Assembly: GCA_965230205.1 (NCBI GenBank)
Contig: OZ245996.1
Coordinates: 434,001-498,000, forward strand
Reading direction: 5' to 3'
Source of the DNA: CANLBN01 sp965230205
GTDB lineage: Bacteria > Pseudomonadota > Gammaproteobacteria > Pseudomonadales > Cellvibrionaceae
Length of the DNA stretch: 64,000 bases
Part shown: in pieces, positions 18,018-27,143 of the stretch
How the letters are laid out: each line of letters starts with the position of its first letter
Numbering within the stretch: position 1 is the first letter of the stretch
Translations under genes and position numbers: made by a program
Notes under the pieces: generated by a model
What the model saw: the letters and a program-made list of their open reading frames with translations, nothing else
What the model was told of the DNA's origin: nothing
Database searches by the model: none

Positions 18018-19322
18018 TTAATCGTCGACACTACTATCTATCTGCCGGTACCACGTCACCTCATCACCTTCTTCATTAGTTTTATCAAAAGGTAATTGTT
18101 GACCTGCTTCAAAGTATCGAGGCTCGGTTTTATCTTCAAGTGTAGGCGCGTACCAATAGCCGGCTTTAGGAACAGTTTCTCCGGGTTTAGCTTCATAAAT
18201 GCCTAGTGGCAGAGGGGAATGCTCTGCCCGATAAAGCAACCAGTTTTCATCATCATCAAAACGCCGCATCCAAGCAACACTACTGAATTCATCAAAACGT
18301 GGGTTGGGATCATCGTCCCAAGCATCCAATGTCGTGATACCTAGTTGATCACAACGTATAGGCTGAATGAGCTTGTTAGCTTTGATCAATAATTCTGGCT
18401 TACCATTACCCACAGGATGTAAGTCCAACTCACCTAGTTGTATCCATAGCGCATTTGCGCCTTCAGGGTTATGCTTACTAACCGGATAAGGAAAAGCAGT
18501 GATAGTCACACGTGGATCATCCAATTCAGCTCGCACTTGCTCCTCGGTCTTCCCCAACTTACTTAGCCAGATAGGTGATAACATAAAACACCATGTCGGT
18601 GTTCGGATACCGGCACCTAACCTTGATGCATTCACATAACCATCTTCATCGTCATGGTAATGAAAACCCATTTTCATAGGGTGATCGATATCTAAGCCAT
18701 AAAAGTAATCAACACAGACTCTCTCCATAGTTTCTGCTTCATAGTTACCCATCACAGCATGAGGCCCACTACTAACTTCAAAACCGCTATAACATTGCTC
18801 TGGCTGTAACACCTCAATAGAACGATTAATAAAATCATTCCAAAGGGTTTGATTTTTCTTATACCAAGGATAATAAAAAATGAACTTTATGGTGGCATAA
18901 CATAAAGCTGGATGCTTATCGATACAACCATAAATAGACCAACGTGGAGTTGCTGTATCTGTTTTTCTATCTGTTGCTCCCAACCAAAAATCTTCTTGGT
19001 CGTTAAGAAGCTTTGTTGCTTCAGTTAAAAGGTCGTTAGGAAGCCGCTTATCATTCCCTCCCAACCAAACTTGCGTCGAGCTTTTAAATACTTTTTTAAA
19101 TGGTTTATCAATAAAGGTGGCAAACTCTTCATAAAGTTCAACCATCTTTTCCGCTAACGAAATTTTTTCGTCTTCCCCATGATAAATATAAAAACTGGCA
19201 TAGGGGCAAACGCCATACATATCATCTTCTTCACCAAAAGTAATAAGTTCATCGTCTTCTGTTGTAAGCTCAATAAACTCTTCGATAATATCGGGCTCTA
19301 AAAAAAGCTCTGTCGTACTCAT
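18018..19322 (-). CDS. DUF3396-type T6SS immunity protein
   Basis: A 434-aa soluble, acidic protein whose layout resembles DUF3396 (type VI immunity) proteins: an N-terminal CPYASFYIYHG-like block, GFEVSSGPHAV, and DYFYGLDIDHP followed by GIRTPTWCFMLSP. The C-terminal tail (about 370-434; GYWYAPTLED, FEAGQQLP) looks like a separate small module found at the end of other immunity proteins. As I recall, DUF3396 proteins neutralise VRR-NUC effectors (TseV/TsiV pairs), and here the gene lies 9 nt downstream of such a nuclease. It is therefore the likely cognate immunity gene. No signal peptide is present, consistent with protection against a cytoplasmic DNase. Confidence 0.75.
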   Translation of the reverse strand: MSTTELFLEPDIIEEFIELTTEDDELITFGEEDDMYGVCPYASFYIYHGEDEKISLAEKMVELYEEFATFIDKPFKKVFKSSTQVWLGGNDKRLPNDLLTEATKLLNDQEDFWLGATDRKTDTATPRWSIYGCIDKHPALCYATIKFIFYYPWYKKNQTLWNDFINRSIEVLQPEQCYSGFEVSSGPHAVMGNYEAETMERVCVDYFYGLDIDHPMKMGFHYHDDEDGYVNASRLGAGIRTPTWCFMLSPIWLSKLGKTEEQVRAELDDPRVTITAFPYPVSKHNPEGANALWIQLGELDLHPVGNGKPELLIKANKLIQPIRCDQLGITTLDAWDDDPNPRFDEFSSVAWMRRFDDDENWLLYRAEHSPLPLGIYEAKPGETVPKAGYWYAPTLEDKTEPRYFEAGQQLPFDKTNEEGDEVTWYRQIDSSVDD

Positions 19323-19331
19323 AGTTAAACT

Positions 19332-20348
19332 CTAACCTCTACCCATACGGCTATTGCGGGGACTACTGCCAGAAGCATCATCAGGCTGAACAGTAGAATC
19401 TTCAGGAAAACGAAATAAGGCCACATTCCCACCCTTGTTAACAGGCTGGCCTTCATGTAATGCTTTAGCTTCACCCGTTTTCTTTTTAGCGCCAACATCA
19501 AATAATTTTTCATATTCTTTAATTTGACCAGCTTTAAGGCTATCACCTTTGAATTTAATCTCCACAATCGCAAAAATATTGCCTTTATCTAATGGTTGCT
19601 TGCGATAGTCAGGGATCACTAAGTCAGCACTAATACTGCCTCTTCCACGATGAGGGGCTGGATAGAAAGGGTTTAAGCCTGTGCCAACTCGAGTCAACTT
19701 GGTTCCCTCTACAGGCGGGTCAGCATAACCGAGGCCAGGACCAAAGGAAACTTCAGTTTTTAATGGACTTTTCCAGTCTAGGCCCTGATCCATAAATTCA
19801 AAAACAATTGATGCGGCTAATTGCTTTAAGCGCACAAGAATAAAGTCATCAATATTTTCAATGCCGCTTAGCTCTTCAGCGGCCATGCCCACCATTTTAG
19901 CAATGATTTTAAGCTTGGACTTGGGAATATCTTTTACCCTAATTTTGCCGCCTTCTCGTTTGCGCTGCTGCAATATTGGCATTGCATCTGCTTGGGCGCA
20001 AATTTGACTGATGACCTCTCTAAAAGGAATCTTCCTTCTAATAGCAGTTTTAATAACGGAACCACTGCGGCTACCTGCGCCCTTAATGGTTCTTGGGCGC
20101 TTATCTTTTTTGGCTAAACCGGTTAACGCCGCTACAGAGCTAACTTCGGAACGGCCATCAATCAACCGGTCCATTTCTTCTTCGACTTTTTTAAAATAAC
20201 TGGAAAGCTCTTTTTTGGCCTTTTCCAAATCACCCTGAAATTTTTTGACACCATCAATTAGATCATCGATGATTTGAGCCGCTTCATAGGCTGTGATAGC
20301 TACAGCGGCTATTTTTACAATAAGAATAGCAATGGCCGGAAATGGCAT
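19332..20348 (-). CDS. T6SS nuclease effector with VRR-NUC-like PD-(D/E)xK domain
   Basis: A 338-aa protein. Residues about 4-32 are hydrophobic, then a charged helix, then a C-terminal nuclease-like domain. Candidate catalytic residues are Asp242 or Asp247 (SADLVIPD), Glu263 and Lys265 (VEIKFKGDSL), with Gln275 and Tyr279 after them. This spacing matches the VRR-NUC branch of PD-(D/E)xK nucleases. It sits between a PAAR gene (25-nt gap) and a DUF3396 immunity gene, the arrangement of DNA-damaging TseV-type T6SS effectors. ATG has AAGGA 7 nt upstream. The target (DNA of rival cells) is inferred. Confidence 0.8.
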   Translation of the reverse strand: MPFPAIAILIVKIAAVAITAYEAAQIIDDLIDGVKKFQGDLEKAKKELSSYFKKVEEEMDRLIDGRSEVSSVAALTGLAKKDKRPRTIKGAGSRSGSVIKTAIRRKIPFREVISQICAQADAMPILQQRKREGGKIRVKDIPKSKLKIIAKMVGMAAEELSGIENIDDFILVRLKQLAASIVFEFMDQGLDWKSPLKTEVSFGPGLGYADPPVEGTKLTRVGTGLNPFYPAPHRGRGSISADLVIPDYRKQPLDKGNIFAIVEIKFKGDSLKAGQIKEYEKLFDVGAKKKTGEAKALHEGQPVNKGGNVALFRFPEDSTVQPDDASGSSPRNSRMGRG

Positions 20349-20373
20349 GAATTAATCCTTCTTTTCTTCCCAA

Positions 20374-20949
20374 TTAGTCCAATGTAACTTGGCTTGCAGC
20401 ACTTTCAATTTTGCCAGCCCAACTCTCGGTGATACGTTCACTTTCAGGGAGCAATGATTGAAAAGCTCTCACTCGCTGTGACATTTCGGTTTCTACGACT
20501 TGGGTGTAACCCATCGGGTCTGTTTTCCCTTCACCCAATATCTTTCCACCTAAAGTGCGGATTTCATAATAATAACCTTCATACGAGCGATTATCTGTCT
20601 TATAAAGTTCAAATTCTGCAACATAAGTATCCGGCGGTGTAGGCTTTTCCAACTGCGGATCATCACCAATAAAAACATTACCTGAACCTATCGCCATTTT
20701 GCCACCGCAGTTAATAGCATCAGTCACGCGCGCCGCTGGGCGGCCATTAATATGCACGCTACTAGAGCCTTCGGTAATCAACCTAATACCAGGGTGGTGA
20801 GGCGCTAACTGATCACCTTTACGTCCGGCAGGAATGCCGTTTGTAAATACATTAGTGCTAGCGGTGATAATGGGCGTAGGAGGAGCGCCTGGATGCCCAG
20901 TATCAATGTCTCCCAAACGAGCCGCTGGTTGTTTGCTCTTTGACCCCAT
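20374..20949 (-). CDS. PAAR-domain T6SS spike-tip protein with C-terminal adaptor extension
   Basis: A 191-aa protein. Residues about 8-100 are a PAAR domain (ARLGDIDTGHPG, NGIPAGRKGD, HHPG, SSVHINGRPAARVTDAI, CGG, SGNVFIG) that caps VgrG. The rest (about 115-191) is a beta-rich extension with no toxin motif, probably an adaptor for the nuclease encoded next. It is 12 nt after vgrG, with AGGA upstream. Confidence 0.9.
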   Translation of the reverse strand: MGSKSKQPAARLGDIDTGHPGAPPTPIITASTNVFTNGIPAGRKGDQLAPHHPGIRLITEGSSSVHINGRPAARVTDAINCGGKMAIGSGNVFIGDDPQLEKPTPPDTYVAEFELYKTDNRSYEGYYYEIRTLGGKILGEGKTDPMGYTQVVETEMSQRVRAFQSLLPESERITESWAGKIESAASQVTLD

Positions 20950-20961
20950 CGCTAATTCCTT

Positions 20962-22737
20962 TTAGTTCAAATCAATTTTTCCGCCATCGATATCGACATG
21001 GGAACTACTGATTTTAATTTTACCGCCAGTCATCTCAATGATGCTGCCACCTACTTCTAAACGAATTTTGTCACCCGCTTTTATCAGGAGCGTTTTACCC
21101 ACGATATGCTCTTCGTTATTGCCTACATTCTCTTTTTTATCGACACCAACCGTAAAGGTTTGGTTGTTACCAACATCTCGTGTTTCATCATTTTTAATAA
21201 CGGTGTTATGGTCTTTCTCTGCCTGAAAATAAACTTCCTCTTTGCCTTTTTTATCCTCAAAGTACAGCTCATTGCAATTAGCCATACTACCGCCCTTAGT
21301 AGAGCGGGTACGAATGCCCGCACGCGTACCATTGTGCCCGGCATATGGCGGCGGATTTTCAGGGTGATATAACGCACCGATAACAAAGGGGCGATCCGGG
21401 TTGCCATTTTCAAAAGCGACGACAACTTCCTGACCAATTCGCGGCGTAAAATGTGCACCAAAGGATGGGCCTGCAAAACTTTGCATTACTCGCAACCAAC
21501 AAGTGGTATTTTCATCTTTGGCACCTAGGCGGTCCCAATGGAATTGCACCTTAACCCGCCCCAGATTATCGGTATAAATCTCTTCACCAGAAGGCCCGGT
21601 AACAACTGCCGTCTGCAAACCGTTAATGGTGGGGATTTTTGCGTTAGGGTAAATTAATTCACCTTGAGGCACAGCTTCTATCGAGCAGTTAAATTTACCA
21701 AGGCTGTCATTGGCACTGATATTGACTTGAGTTAACGTAAAGGTTTTGCCCTTATCGGCAAAATTACCACCTAAGCCCCAACTACCAGTTGCCAACTCCA
21801 CTTCAAAATGCCGACCTAGCTCCAAGTGACGGCAATCTCCACTACCGGTAGCGACTTGTGTTCGCTCAACCGTCTGGTTTGCACGCGCACTGATTTGATC
21901 ATTACCGTCGCCGTGATTGTGATGTGTCTCTCCATAGAGGTAGGACTCCATATCCATCACTTTTGGCGTTTTATTCACTTCACTTTTTGCGGTCGTTCTA
22001 ACACCGACCGGAGACTGAGGCGACATATAGTTATAAGCGCGCTGCTCATATTTGCCTGTGCCAAAGCGACCTGCACTTTGCCATTTGCTTAAATGGTCAT
22101 GATCGTGTGTATGGGACTGCAAACGCACTTTTTTAGGCGATAGCGCCTCAAGCGACTCACTGCTATCTACAATATGTAATTGATGAGCACCATCTTCATG
22201 AGTAAAGTAATAAGCAAGGCCTTCTAATTTACACAACCGGTTAAGAAAATTAAGATCCGTCTCATTATACTGAACCCAGTAGCGTCGAGAAGGATGTGAA
22301 TTTTTTAAATCAATTTTAAAATTGGCATCATTACCATAACCGTTAAACACTTCACGAATAACATCGTCGACTTTTTTATCTTGAAAGATACGACAATCAG
22401 TTCGCTTACTGAGATACATCTCCAGCCAGGAAACGATCGTTAACGAATAATCCGTTGCTTCACCCGCACGATGACTGCCAAGCGCTTTAAAATTATGCAC
22501 ATAACCATTCAGGTAGCGTATGCTATTATCAGTTTGCACTAAACCAATCGTTGCGGAAGTACCCACTATATCTTTAGCTGCTAATTCATGCTGCATTTCA
22601 GAAAAGGCAGTCACCTTAAATGAGAAGCCTTGCGACATCATCTGCCGCCCTTCCAGGCTTTCAGGGATCAGGGCCAGCGCCCCAAGCGATGTATTTAAGC
22701 GAATTAAACGGTGAGCTTGCGTGTGTCCATCTGCCAT
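20962..22737 (-). CDS. vgrG: T6SS spike protein VgrG
   Basis: A 591-aa VgrG/Tse spike protein: gp27-like N-terminal part (LNRLCKLEGLAYYF, NYMSPQSP) and gp5-like part (GRVKVQFHWDRLG, CWLRVMQSFAGPSFG, PRIGQEVVVAFENGNPDRPFVIG) ending in the beta-helix needle (VGNNEEHIVG). No extra C-terminal effector domain is present. I take ATG at 22737, with AGGAG 6 nt upstream, rather than an in-frame ATG 19 codons earlier that has no ribosome site. It heads the leftward payload operon vgrG-PAAR-nuclease-immunity. Confidence 0.97.
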   Translation of the reverse strand: MADGHTQAHRLIRLNTSLGALALIPESLEGRQMMSQGFSFKVTAFSEMQHELAAKDIVGTSATIGLVQTDNSIRYLNGYVHNFKALGSHRAGEATDYSLTIVSWLEMYLSKRTDCRIFQDKKVDDVIREVFNGYGNDANFKIDLKNSHPSRRYWVQYNETDLNFLNRLCKLEGLAYYFTHEDGAHQLHIVDSSESLEALSPKKVRLQSHTHDHDHLSKWQSAGRFGTGKYEQRAYNYMSPQSPVGVRTTAKSEVNKTPKVMDMESYLYGETHHNHGDGNDQISARANQTVERTQVATGSGDCRHLELGRHFEVELATGSWGLGGNFADKGKTFTLTQVNISANDSLGKFNCSIEAVPQGELIYPNAKIPTINGLQTAVVTGPSGEEIYTDNLGRVKVQFHWDRLGAKDENTTCWLRVMQSFAGPSFGAHFTPRIGQEVVVAFENGNPDRPFVIGALYHPENPPPYAGHNGTRAGIRTRSTKGGSMANCNELYFEDKKGKEEVYFQAEKDHNTVIKNDETRDVGNNQTFTVGVDKKENVGNNEEHIVGKTLLIKAGDKIRLEVGGSIIEMTGGKIKISSSHVDIDGGKIDLN

Positions 22738-23230
22738 AGAGACTCCTAATGAATAGCGTCCATTTTCACCATAGCTATTAGATATAATCAACAATAATTA
22801 TGGCGTTATTTTTGTGTATCCCTGTTAACCATACCAAGAGTAAACAACCTAAAATAGACCGTAAGGCATGATCATTATTTTGAGGAATGCAGGAAAATTT
22901 TTGTCAAAATAATAAGTCTTGATTATGAAGACCGCATTAAGATTTTAAAACCCTTTTTTATATACTACAGTCCAAAAGCGTGACCGGTGTCACTTTCTAT
23001 TCGTTGACAAGGCGGAGGGATACTTTGAGAATAAGCTTGAGAAAAAAGCAGATACAAAACAAATGAAAATGCATTTTTTTTGATCATACTGCTTAATAGA
23101 AATGCTAATGTTGAAAAAGGCGTCAACAAGTTTTGTTGACAGAAAAGGGAAAGGGAATGCATTCAAATACTATTCAGTACCGCCCCCCAACACAAGACTC
23201 TCGGCTTATTAGTAAGGACACGCATTAATC
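22738..23230. promoter_or_regulatory. Divergent region between vgrG and the 671-aa effector gene
   Basis: A 493-bp AT-rich space holding the promoters of two divergent payload units. It contains one weak candidate mini-gene (22965-23087, minus) described separately. The effector start at 23231 has AAGGA about 12 nt upstream. No clear -35/-10 pair was assigned. Confidence 0.45.
22965..23087 (-). CDS. Candidate 40-aa exported peptide upstream of vgrG
   Basis: Minus-strand frame of 40 codons beginning MIKKNAFSFVLYLLF, which looks like a signal peptide (two Lys, hydrophobic core, then QAYSQS). About 20 residues including one Cys follow. The ribosome-binding site is poor. It could be a real small secreted peptide, the stump of a decayed periplasmic immunity gene, or chance in AT-rich DNA. 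Confidence 0.25.
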   Translation of the reverse strand: MIKKNAFSFVLYLLFSQAYSQSIPPPCQRIESDTGHAFGL

Positions 23231-25246
23231 ATGGGGACAACCCAACTTACCATCGGACACCCAAGTTTAATTGGCTTTGAAATTAATTCAGTCTATTGGA
23301 TTTTTGCTGCTGATGAATTTAAACCTTCTTACTGGCTTATTCTCAAACGCGAAGGATTTAGTGGTGATGTACTACAAGCAAGCGATGAATTAGATGACGT
23401 CACTTGGGAACTCGATGAGCAACAGCTCTTAGATATTTACCGACTGGAAACTTACGAAATTCCCTGGTACTTTTTTACTGATGGCCTTAGAACCGATTTA
23501 GAAACCGTTATTCTCTCTGGCCGCATTCAAGTCTTTAAAGTCGATGAACAGACCGCGCAACGTTTAGCTGATCGCTACGACCCTATTTACAGCAACCCAA
23601 CGATACATGACGCCACTGGCCACAGCGTTGTGGATATGCGCAACCGCCTCGCAGAAGAATTAGGCAAAGACATTGTCACCCGCTGGATAGGCAAAGATAA
23701 GTCCGACCAACTTCACTGGGACCGCTGGGGCCTCTGGCGGGAAACGGTCGAAGTCTACGATGTCGGCGCTGAGGTTGTTGATACTGTTGTCGACTTAGTC
23801 GTGGGTCTATGGGATATTGTAAAATTCGTTGTCACCATCGTTGGCGACACCATTGAACTGGCGATTGATGTTGCTGGCGCTGCCGCCGCGTTTCAACGCA
23901 AATTACTGACTGGCGATATCGATGCCATCAAACAAGACTTAGAAAATATGGGCATCGCCGTCGGCAATGCGCTCGATAGCGCAGAAGCACTAATTGCCAA
24001 AGCCCGCGAAGGCCTAATGGTTTTTAACCGCTTAAAAGATGACCCCAGCACTCGACAGCTGATCATCGACTATTTCGACAGCCTCTACCAAACCATCGAA
24101 TACCGTGCCAGTCGCACCATTGGCGTACGCATCGTGTCCGAAGTCGGTATTGAAGTATTACTGGCCATGGCCACCGGCGGGGCCGGCAACGTTGCCCGCC
24201 GTGCAGGGCAAGCCGGCGCCAAAAGCTCAAAAGTAGCTAAAGCCGCCAGCGCCACCAAACGCATTGGTCCCTTTACCACCAAAGCCGTTGACGACATGGT
24301 AGACTTGGCCAAGGCACTGGATAAGCCGGCAGTGAAAACTGAAAAATCGCCGATAACAGTGATACCGGAGGATTTGCCGAAGAAGAAATCCAAAGTAAAT
24401 AGGGATGATAAAGAACGGAACCGTGATAGAGATGCCCCACCTCCCGTTAATTCTTTCGAAGAAGCCGAAAAGCGGCTGAATGATGCCCGTGAAAGCATAC
24501 AGCAACGAAAAGCCGCTGGATTGCCGCTTTATTCTCCAAAGTATTCTGATTCAGAGCTAATGGATATGGCTGAAACCGGGGCAACAGCTAATGATCGATT
24601 CTTAGTAAGCGTACAACCAAAAAATGCGGCCCCTGATTCAACCCTTTCTTACCAACGAGAAAGCGGATTAGTACCAACATGGACAACATCATTTGATCAG
24701 CTAGAAGCCGCAGACAAGGATCCAAAACTAATTCACCAAGCACTAGGAGCAGACTCTAACTACGACCCCAATAAAGAATATGTGATGCACATTATTGATC
24801 GCGGTGAAAACTTAGACCAATTCGGTAATAATACAATAGTACCGACATGGGATAACTTAGCAGACGCCAGTGTACGTGAATTAGGAGATACCCATAACCC
24901 AGACATTATTCGTAAAACAATGAATTCAAATTATCAAGAAAAATACGCTGGAAAAATGAAAGAATTTTGGGAGGCTGGGGGCAATGAATTTAAACCAAAA
25001 GATATAGGCCGCTTTACAGACTCAATGACTGATACGGAAGGAGACTTATTCTTAGCAAGGCATAACATTCGAACAGAAATAGGCGCCAACTCTGAATTTA
25101 CAGGCAATGGTTTAACCGCTAACACAGCAGAAGGTGGCGGCAAATATGGGGTAGTAGAAACCCTATCATTAGAGAAAAATCTTCCTAGTTTATCCCAACT
25201 ACAAGATAGTGGTGTTGTCAGGACACTATCTCTAACCCCCCTTTAA
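23231..25246 (+). CDS. Polymorphic T6SS effector, conserved carrier half plus unknown toxin tip
   Basis: A 671-aa protein with no signal peptide. Residues 1-370 form a carrier: an acidic globular domain (about 1-125), a hydrophobic stretch (about 175-230; VDTVVDLVVGLWDIVKFVV), amphipathic helices, and an Ala/Gly-rich segment (about 310-350). A Lys/Asp/Pro-rich linker (about 385-425) leads to a C-terminal domain of about 240 aa with no motif I can name. GC content drops sharply at the linker: 38 of 60 bases G+C at 24181-24240, far lower downstream. This is the mark of an exchanged toxin tip. It is divergent from vgrG and followed 9 nt later by an immunity-like gene. The toxin activity is unknown. 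Confidence 0.75.
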   Translation: MGTTQLTIGHPSLIGFEINSVYWIFAADEFKPSYWLILKREGFSGDVLQASDELDDVTWELDEQQLLDIYRLETYEIPWYFFTDGLRTDLETVILSGRIQVFKVDEQTAQRLADRYDPIYSNPTIHDATGHSVVDMRNRLAEELGKDIVTRWIGKDKSDQLHWDRWGLWRETVEVYDVGAEVVDTVVDLVVGLWDIVKFVVTIVGDTIELAIDVAGAAAAFQRKLLTGDIDAIKQDLENMGIAVGNALDSAEALIAKAREGLMVFNRLKDDPSTRQLIIDYFDSLYQTIEYRASRTIGVRIVSEVGIEVLLAMATGGAGNVARRAGQAGAKSSKVAKAASATKRIGPFTTKAVDDMVDLAKALDKPAVKTEKSPITVIPEDLPKKKSKVNRDDKERNRDRDAPPPVNSFEEAEKRLNDARESIQQRKAAGLPLYSPKYSDSELMDMAETGATANDRFLVSVQPKNAAPDSTLSYQRESGLVPTWTTSFDQLEAADKDPKLIHQALGADSNYDPNKEYVMHIIDRGENLDQFGNNTIVPTWDNLADASVRELGDTHNPDIIRKTMNSNYQEKYAGKMKEFWEAGGNEFKPKDIGRFTDSMTDTEGDLFLARHNIRTEIGANSEFTGNGLTANTAEGGGKYGVVETLSLEKNLPSLSQLQDSGVVRTLSLTPL

Positions 25247-25255
25247 ATTAAAAAC

Positions 25256-25768
25256 ATGAATACAAAAAAAGAAAACTTAGGATTAATAACGTTCGGTGGA
25301 CTGAAGGACGATGAGAAGCATCTATTAGATATTGAATATGAAATGTTTCCCGATGATGATATAAAGATATTTCAAAAAGCAGATCATATCGTTTTTTGGG
25401 AGAATTCATACAGCCCTATAGATAGAAAAAGAACAAGTTCTCAACAAGAATTCCCTTTAGCTGCCTTACCTTGGTTTATTGACACAATTGAAGATAAGTT
25501 TTGGAACTATAAGCCCGACCCTAACGCTCTTCCTGGCGAAGTAAACGAAGTAACCGTAATTAACGACGAAAAAATTGGCATTAACCCTATGCGCCACTGT
25601 TGCGCCGAAAACATAACCGGTTATTCTTTTTGGAACGCAAGTAGACAAAGCTATATTTCACGAAGAGCGCATCATGATTGGCAAATTCCACGATATATGC
25701 TTGAAGGTGGCCTAATGGCCCAATTAAAAAAAATATCAACCAATCTAAGCCTTAAATTTTATCCTTAA
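25256..25768 (+). CDS. Putative cognate immunity protein of the 671-aa effector
   Basis: A 170-aa soluble protein of unrecognised family, starting 9 nt after the effector stop with no visible Shine-Dalgarno, so probably translated by coupling. It is AT-rich like the toxin tip it follows, which suggests they moved together. His-rich and Trp-rich patches (MRHCC, RRAHHDWQIPRYML) near the C-terminus are notable. Immunity function is inferred from position only. Confidence 0.6.
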   Translation: MNTKKENLGLITFGGLKDDEKHLLDIEYEMFPDDDIKIFQKADHIVFWENSYSPIDRKRTSSQQEFPLAALPWFIDTIEDKFWNYKPDPNALPGEVNEVTVINDEKIGINPMRHCCAENITGYSFWNASRQSYISRRAHHDWQIPRYMLEGGLMAQLKKISTNLSLKFYP

Positions 25769-25777
25769 ATATATCGA

Positions 25778-26395
25778 ATGCAATCTGAATACTTTATAAG
25801 AATAAAGTCTGAAGTTGAAGCACACCCAAGAGAACGAAAAGTCTTCTCAAAGAATGATATTGACTTGGTTCCAGAAAATGAAAAGAATGAGTTATGTAAT
25901 ATCCTTATAGAATCTCTGGAAGAAGGAAAAGAGCGATGCAATAAGCCTCTAGCTTGGCTAACAAAAGAAAAATACACCCAAGAACTAACAAAAAGACTAT
26001 CTTTACTGAAAAAAAAGGATCACGGATATTTTTTCTTATCGTATTTTTTGCATAACGAAACAAAAGACAAACTATTTTTAGAAAAAATGAAGGATGGCAT
26101 CATTCATGGGGATCCGAATTGGGATATGAGAAGGAGTGCTTTAGGGAAGCATTTAAAAAATGTATTAAATTGCAATAGGGAATATGCCGATTTATGCGCT
26201 GATATAGTTATTTATGACACTGATGAATTTATAAAAAGGACAGCACTTTTAGGCATTATCGAATACAAAAATATAGATATTGATGGATATGTATTGCCTC
26301 AAAAATTCGAAGATATCCTTTCTCTAGCAAAAAAAAACGACCCAAAGAACACAATTAAAATATCTAGCGAAATTAAACACATATTAGACAAATAA
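25778..26395 (+). CDS. Putative immunity protein with HEAT-like helical repeats
   Basis: A 205-aa soluble, Lys-rich, almost all-helical protein. Helix pairs such as DMRRSALGKHLKNVL and FIKRTALLGIIEYKN suggest HEAT-like repeats, a fold often used by immunity proteins. It is 9 nt after the preceding gene and 3 nt before the next, with no clear ribosome site. It is very AT-rich (16 of 60 bases G+C at 25981-26040). It is probably an orphan immunity gene kept from an earlier toxin. Confidence 0.5.
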   Translation: MQSEYFIRIKSEVEAHPRERKVFSKNDIDLVPENEKNELCNILIESLEEGKERCNKPLAWLTKEKYTQELTKRLSLLKKKDHGYFFLSYFLHNETKDKLFLEKMKDGIIHGDPNWDMRRSALGKHLKNVLNCNREYADLCADIVIYDTDEFIKRTALLGIIEYKNIDIDGYVLPQKFEDILSLAKKNDPKNTIKISSEIKHILDK

Positions 26396-26398
26396 AAA

Positions 26399-26905
26399 AT
26401 GAGCAATATCGGTATAGGTGAAGAGCTAGAAGCTACTGAAGAATTTTGGGAAGAGCTTAAAAAATGTGAGATTTTTAAGCTACATCATCCTAAAGGTGGC
26501 CACTACAATGATGGGCACAGCTTAAAAGCAACTATTTACTGCCATTCTCCAGAAGACCTAATAAACCTTTTCAACTTATTAGGTATTGCGTACACCTTGC
26601 ATTTTCAAGACCCAACGTCACCAACAAACGAAGAGAGCAGCTCTTATGGCTGGTGCCGCCCCATAACAATCAATAACACCGCAAAATGGTTAGCTTTAAA
26701 TACATACAATTCGTGCTTAACATTTGACACACATTTAGAAATCGACACTCAAAACTACAATATCACTATTTCTATTGCGATCGGGTCTTGGTATTCGGTA
26801 TCGCTAGAAGAAGTTCAGGCAGCAAGGTCATTCGAGAAAAAACTGGAAAATACCGACATATGTATCGATAACGATAATTGCTATCATGCAAGAAATGCTT
26901 CTTAG
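26399..26905 (+). CDS. Uncharacterised protein in the immunity array
   Basis: A 168-aa soluble acidic protein of no family I recognise. The predicted mix is beta-rich (SLKATIYCHS, WCRPITIN, YNITISIAIGSWYSVS) with helices at both ends. It starts 3 nt after the previous gene and is followed directly by a headless toxin-tip remnant. An orphan immunity role is inferred from context. Confidence 0.5.
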   Translation: MSNIGIGEELEATEEFWEELKKCEIFKLHHPKGGHYNDGHSLKATIYCHSPEDLINLFNLLGIAYTLHFQDPTSPTNEESSSYGWCRPITINNTAKWLALNTYNSCLTFDTHLEIDTQNYNITISIAIGSWYSVSLEEVQAARSFEKKLENTDICIDNDNCYHARNAS

Positions 26906-26909
26906 TTAA

Positions 26910-27143
26910 CAACAATTATATGGCCAAAAAAATAAAGTCAAGGAAATACTAAGGCCTCAATTTAACACAGCTAAAAATGCTAAAACCCCAGTGGAAAATA
27001 GAGAATGGCCGAGTTTATATAAAAACCTTGAAGTTAGAGATATAACCGTTAATAAAATCGATGCTAAAGGCAATATATTAGAGTCTGCAACTGTTAATTC
27101 TAAAAGTGATGCAGCTTTAGAGCTTTTTGGAGCACCTTTCTAA
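26910..27143 (+). pseudogene. Orphan toxin-tip remnant (77 codons, no start)
   Basis: An open frame that begins right after a stop at 26907 and has no start codon. The readable part (ENREWPSLYKNLEVRDITVN, then DAKGNILESATVNSKSD, ending ALELFGAPF) looks like the last part of a toxin C-terminal domain. Its stop overlaps the next immunity-like gene by one base (TAATG), as intact toxin-immunity pairs often do. I read it as a displaced tip left when a newer toxin end was inserted upstream. Confidence 0.55.

Noticed and set aside
22738..22794. Upstream in-frame ATG for vgrG
   Set aside because: No ribosome site there, and the inner ATG at 22737 has AGGAG at ideal distance and the usual VgrG N-terminus.
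22965..23162. 65-codon version of the mini-gene upstream of vgrG
   Set aside because: The first 25 residues precede the signal-peptide-like part and have no ribosome site; only the 40-codon form was listed, at low confidence.
24085..24498. 137-codon frame antisense to the effector carrier half
   Set aside because: It lies fully opposite a well-supported coding region, and the high GC of that part makes long antisense frames by chance.
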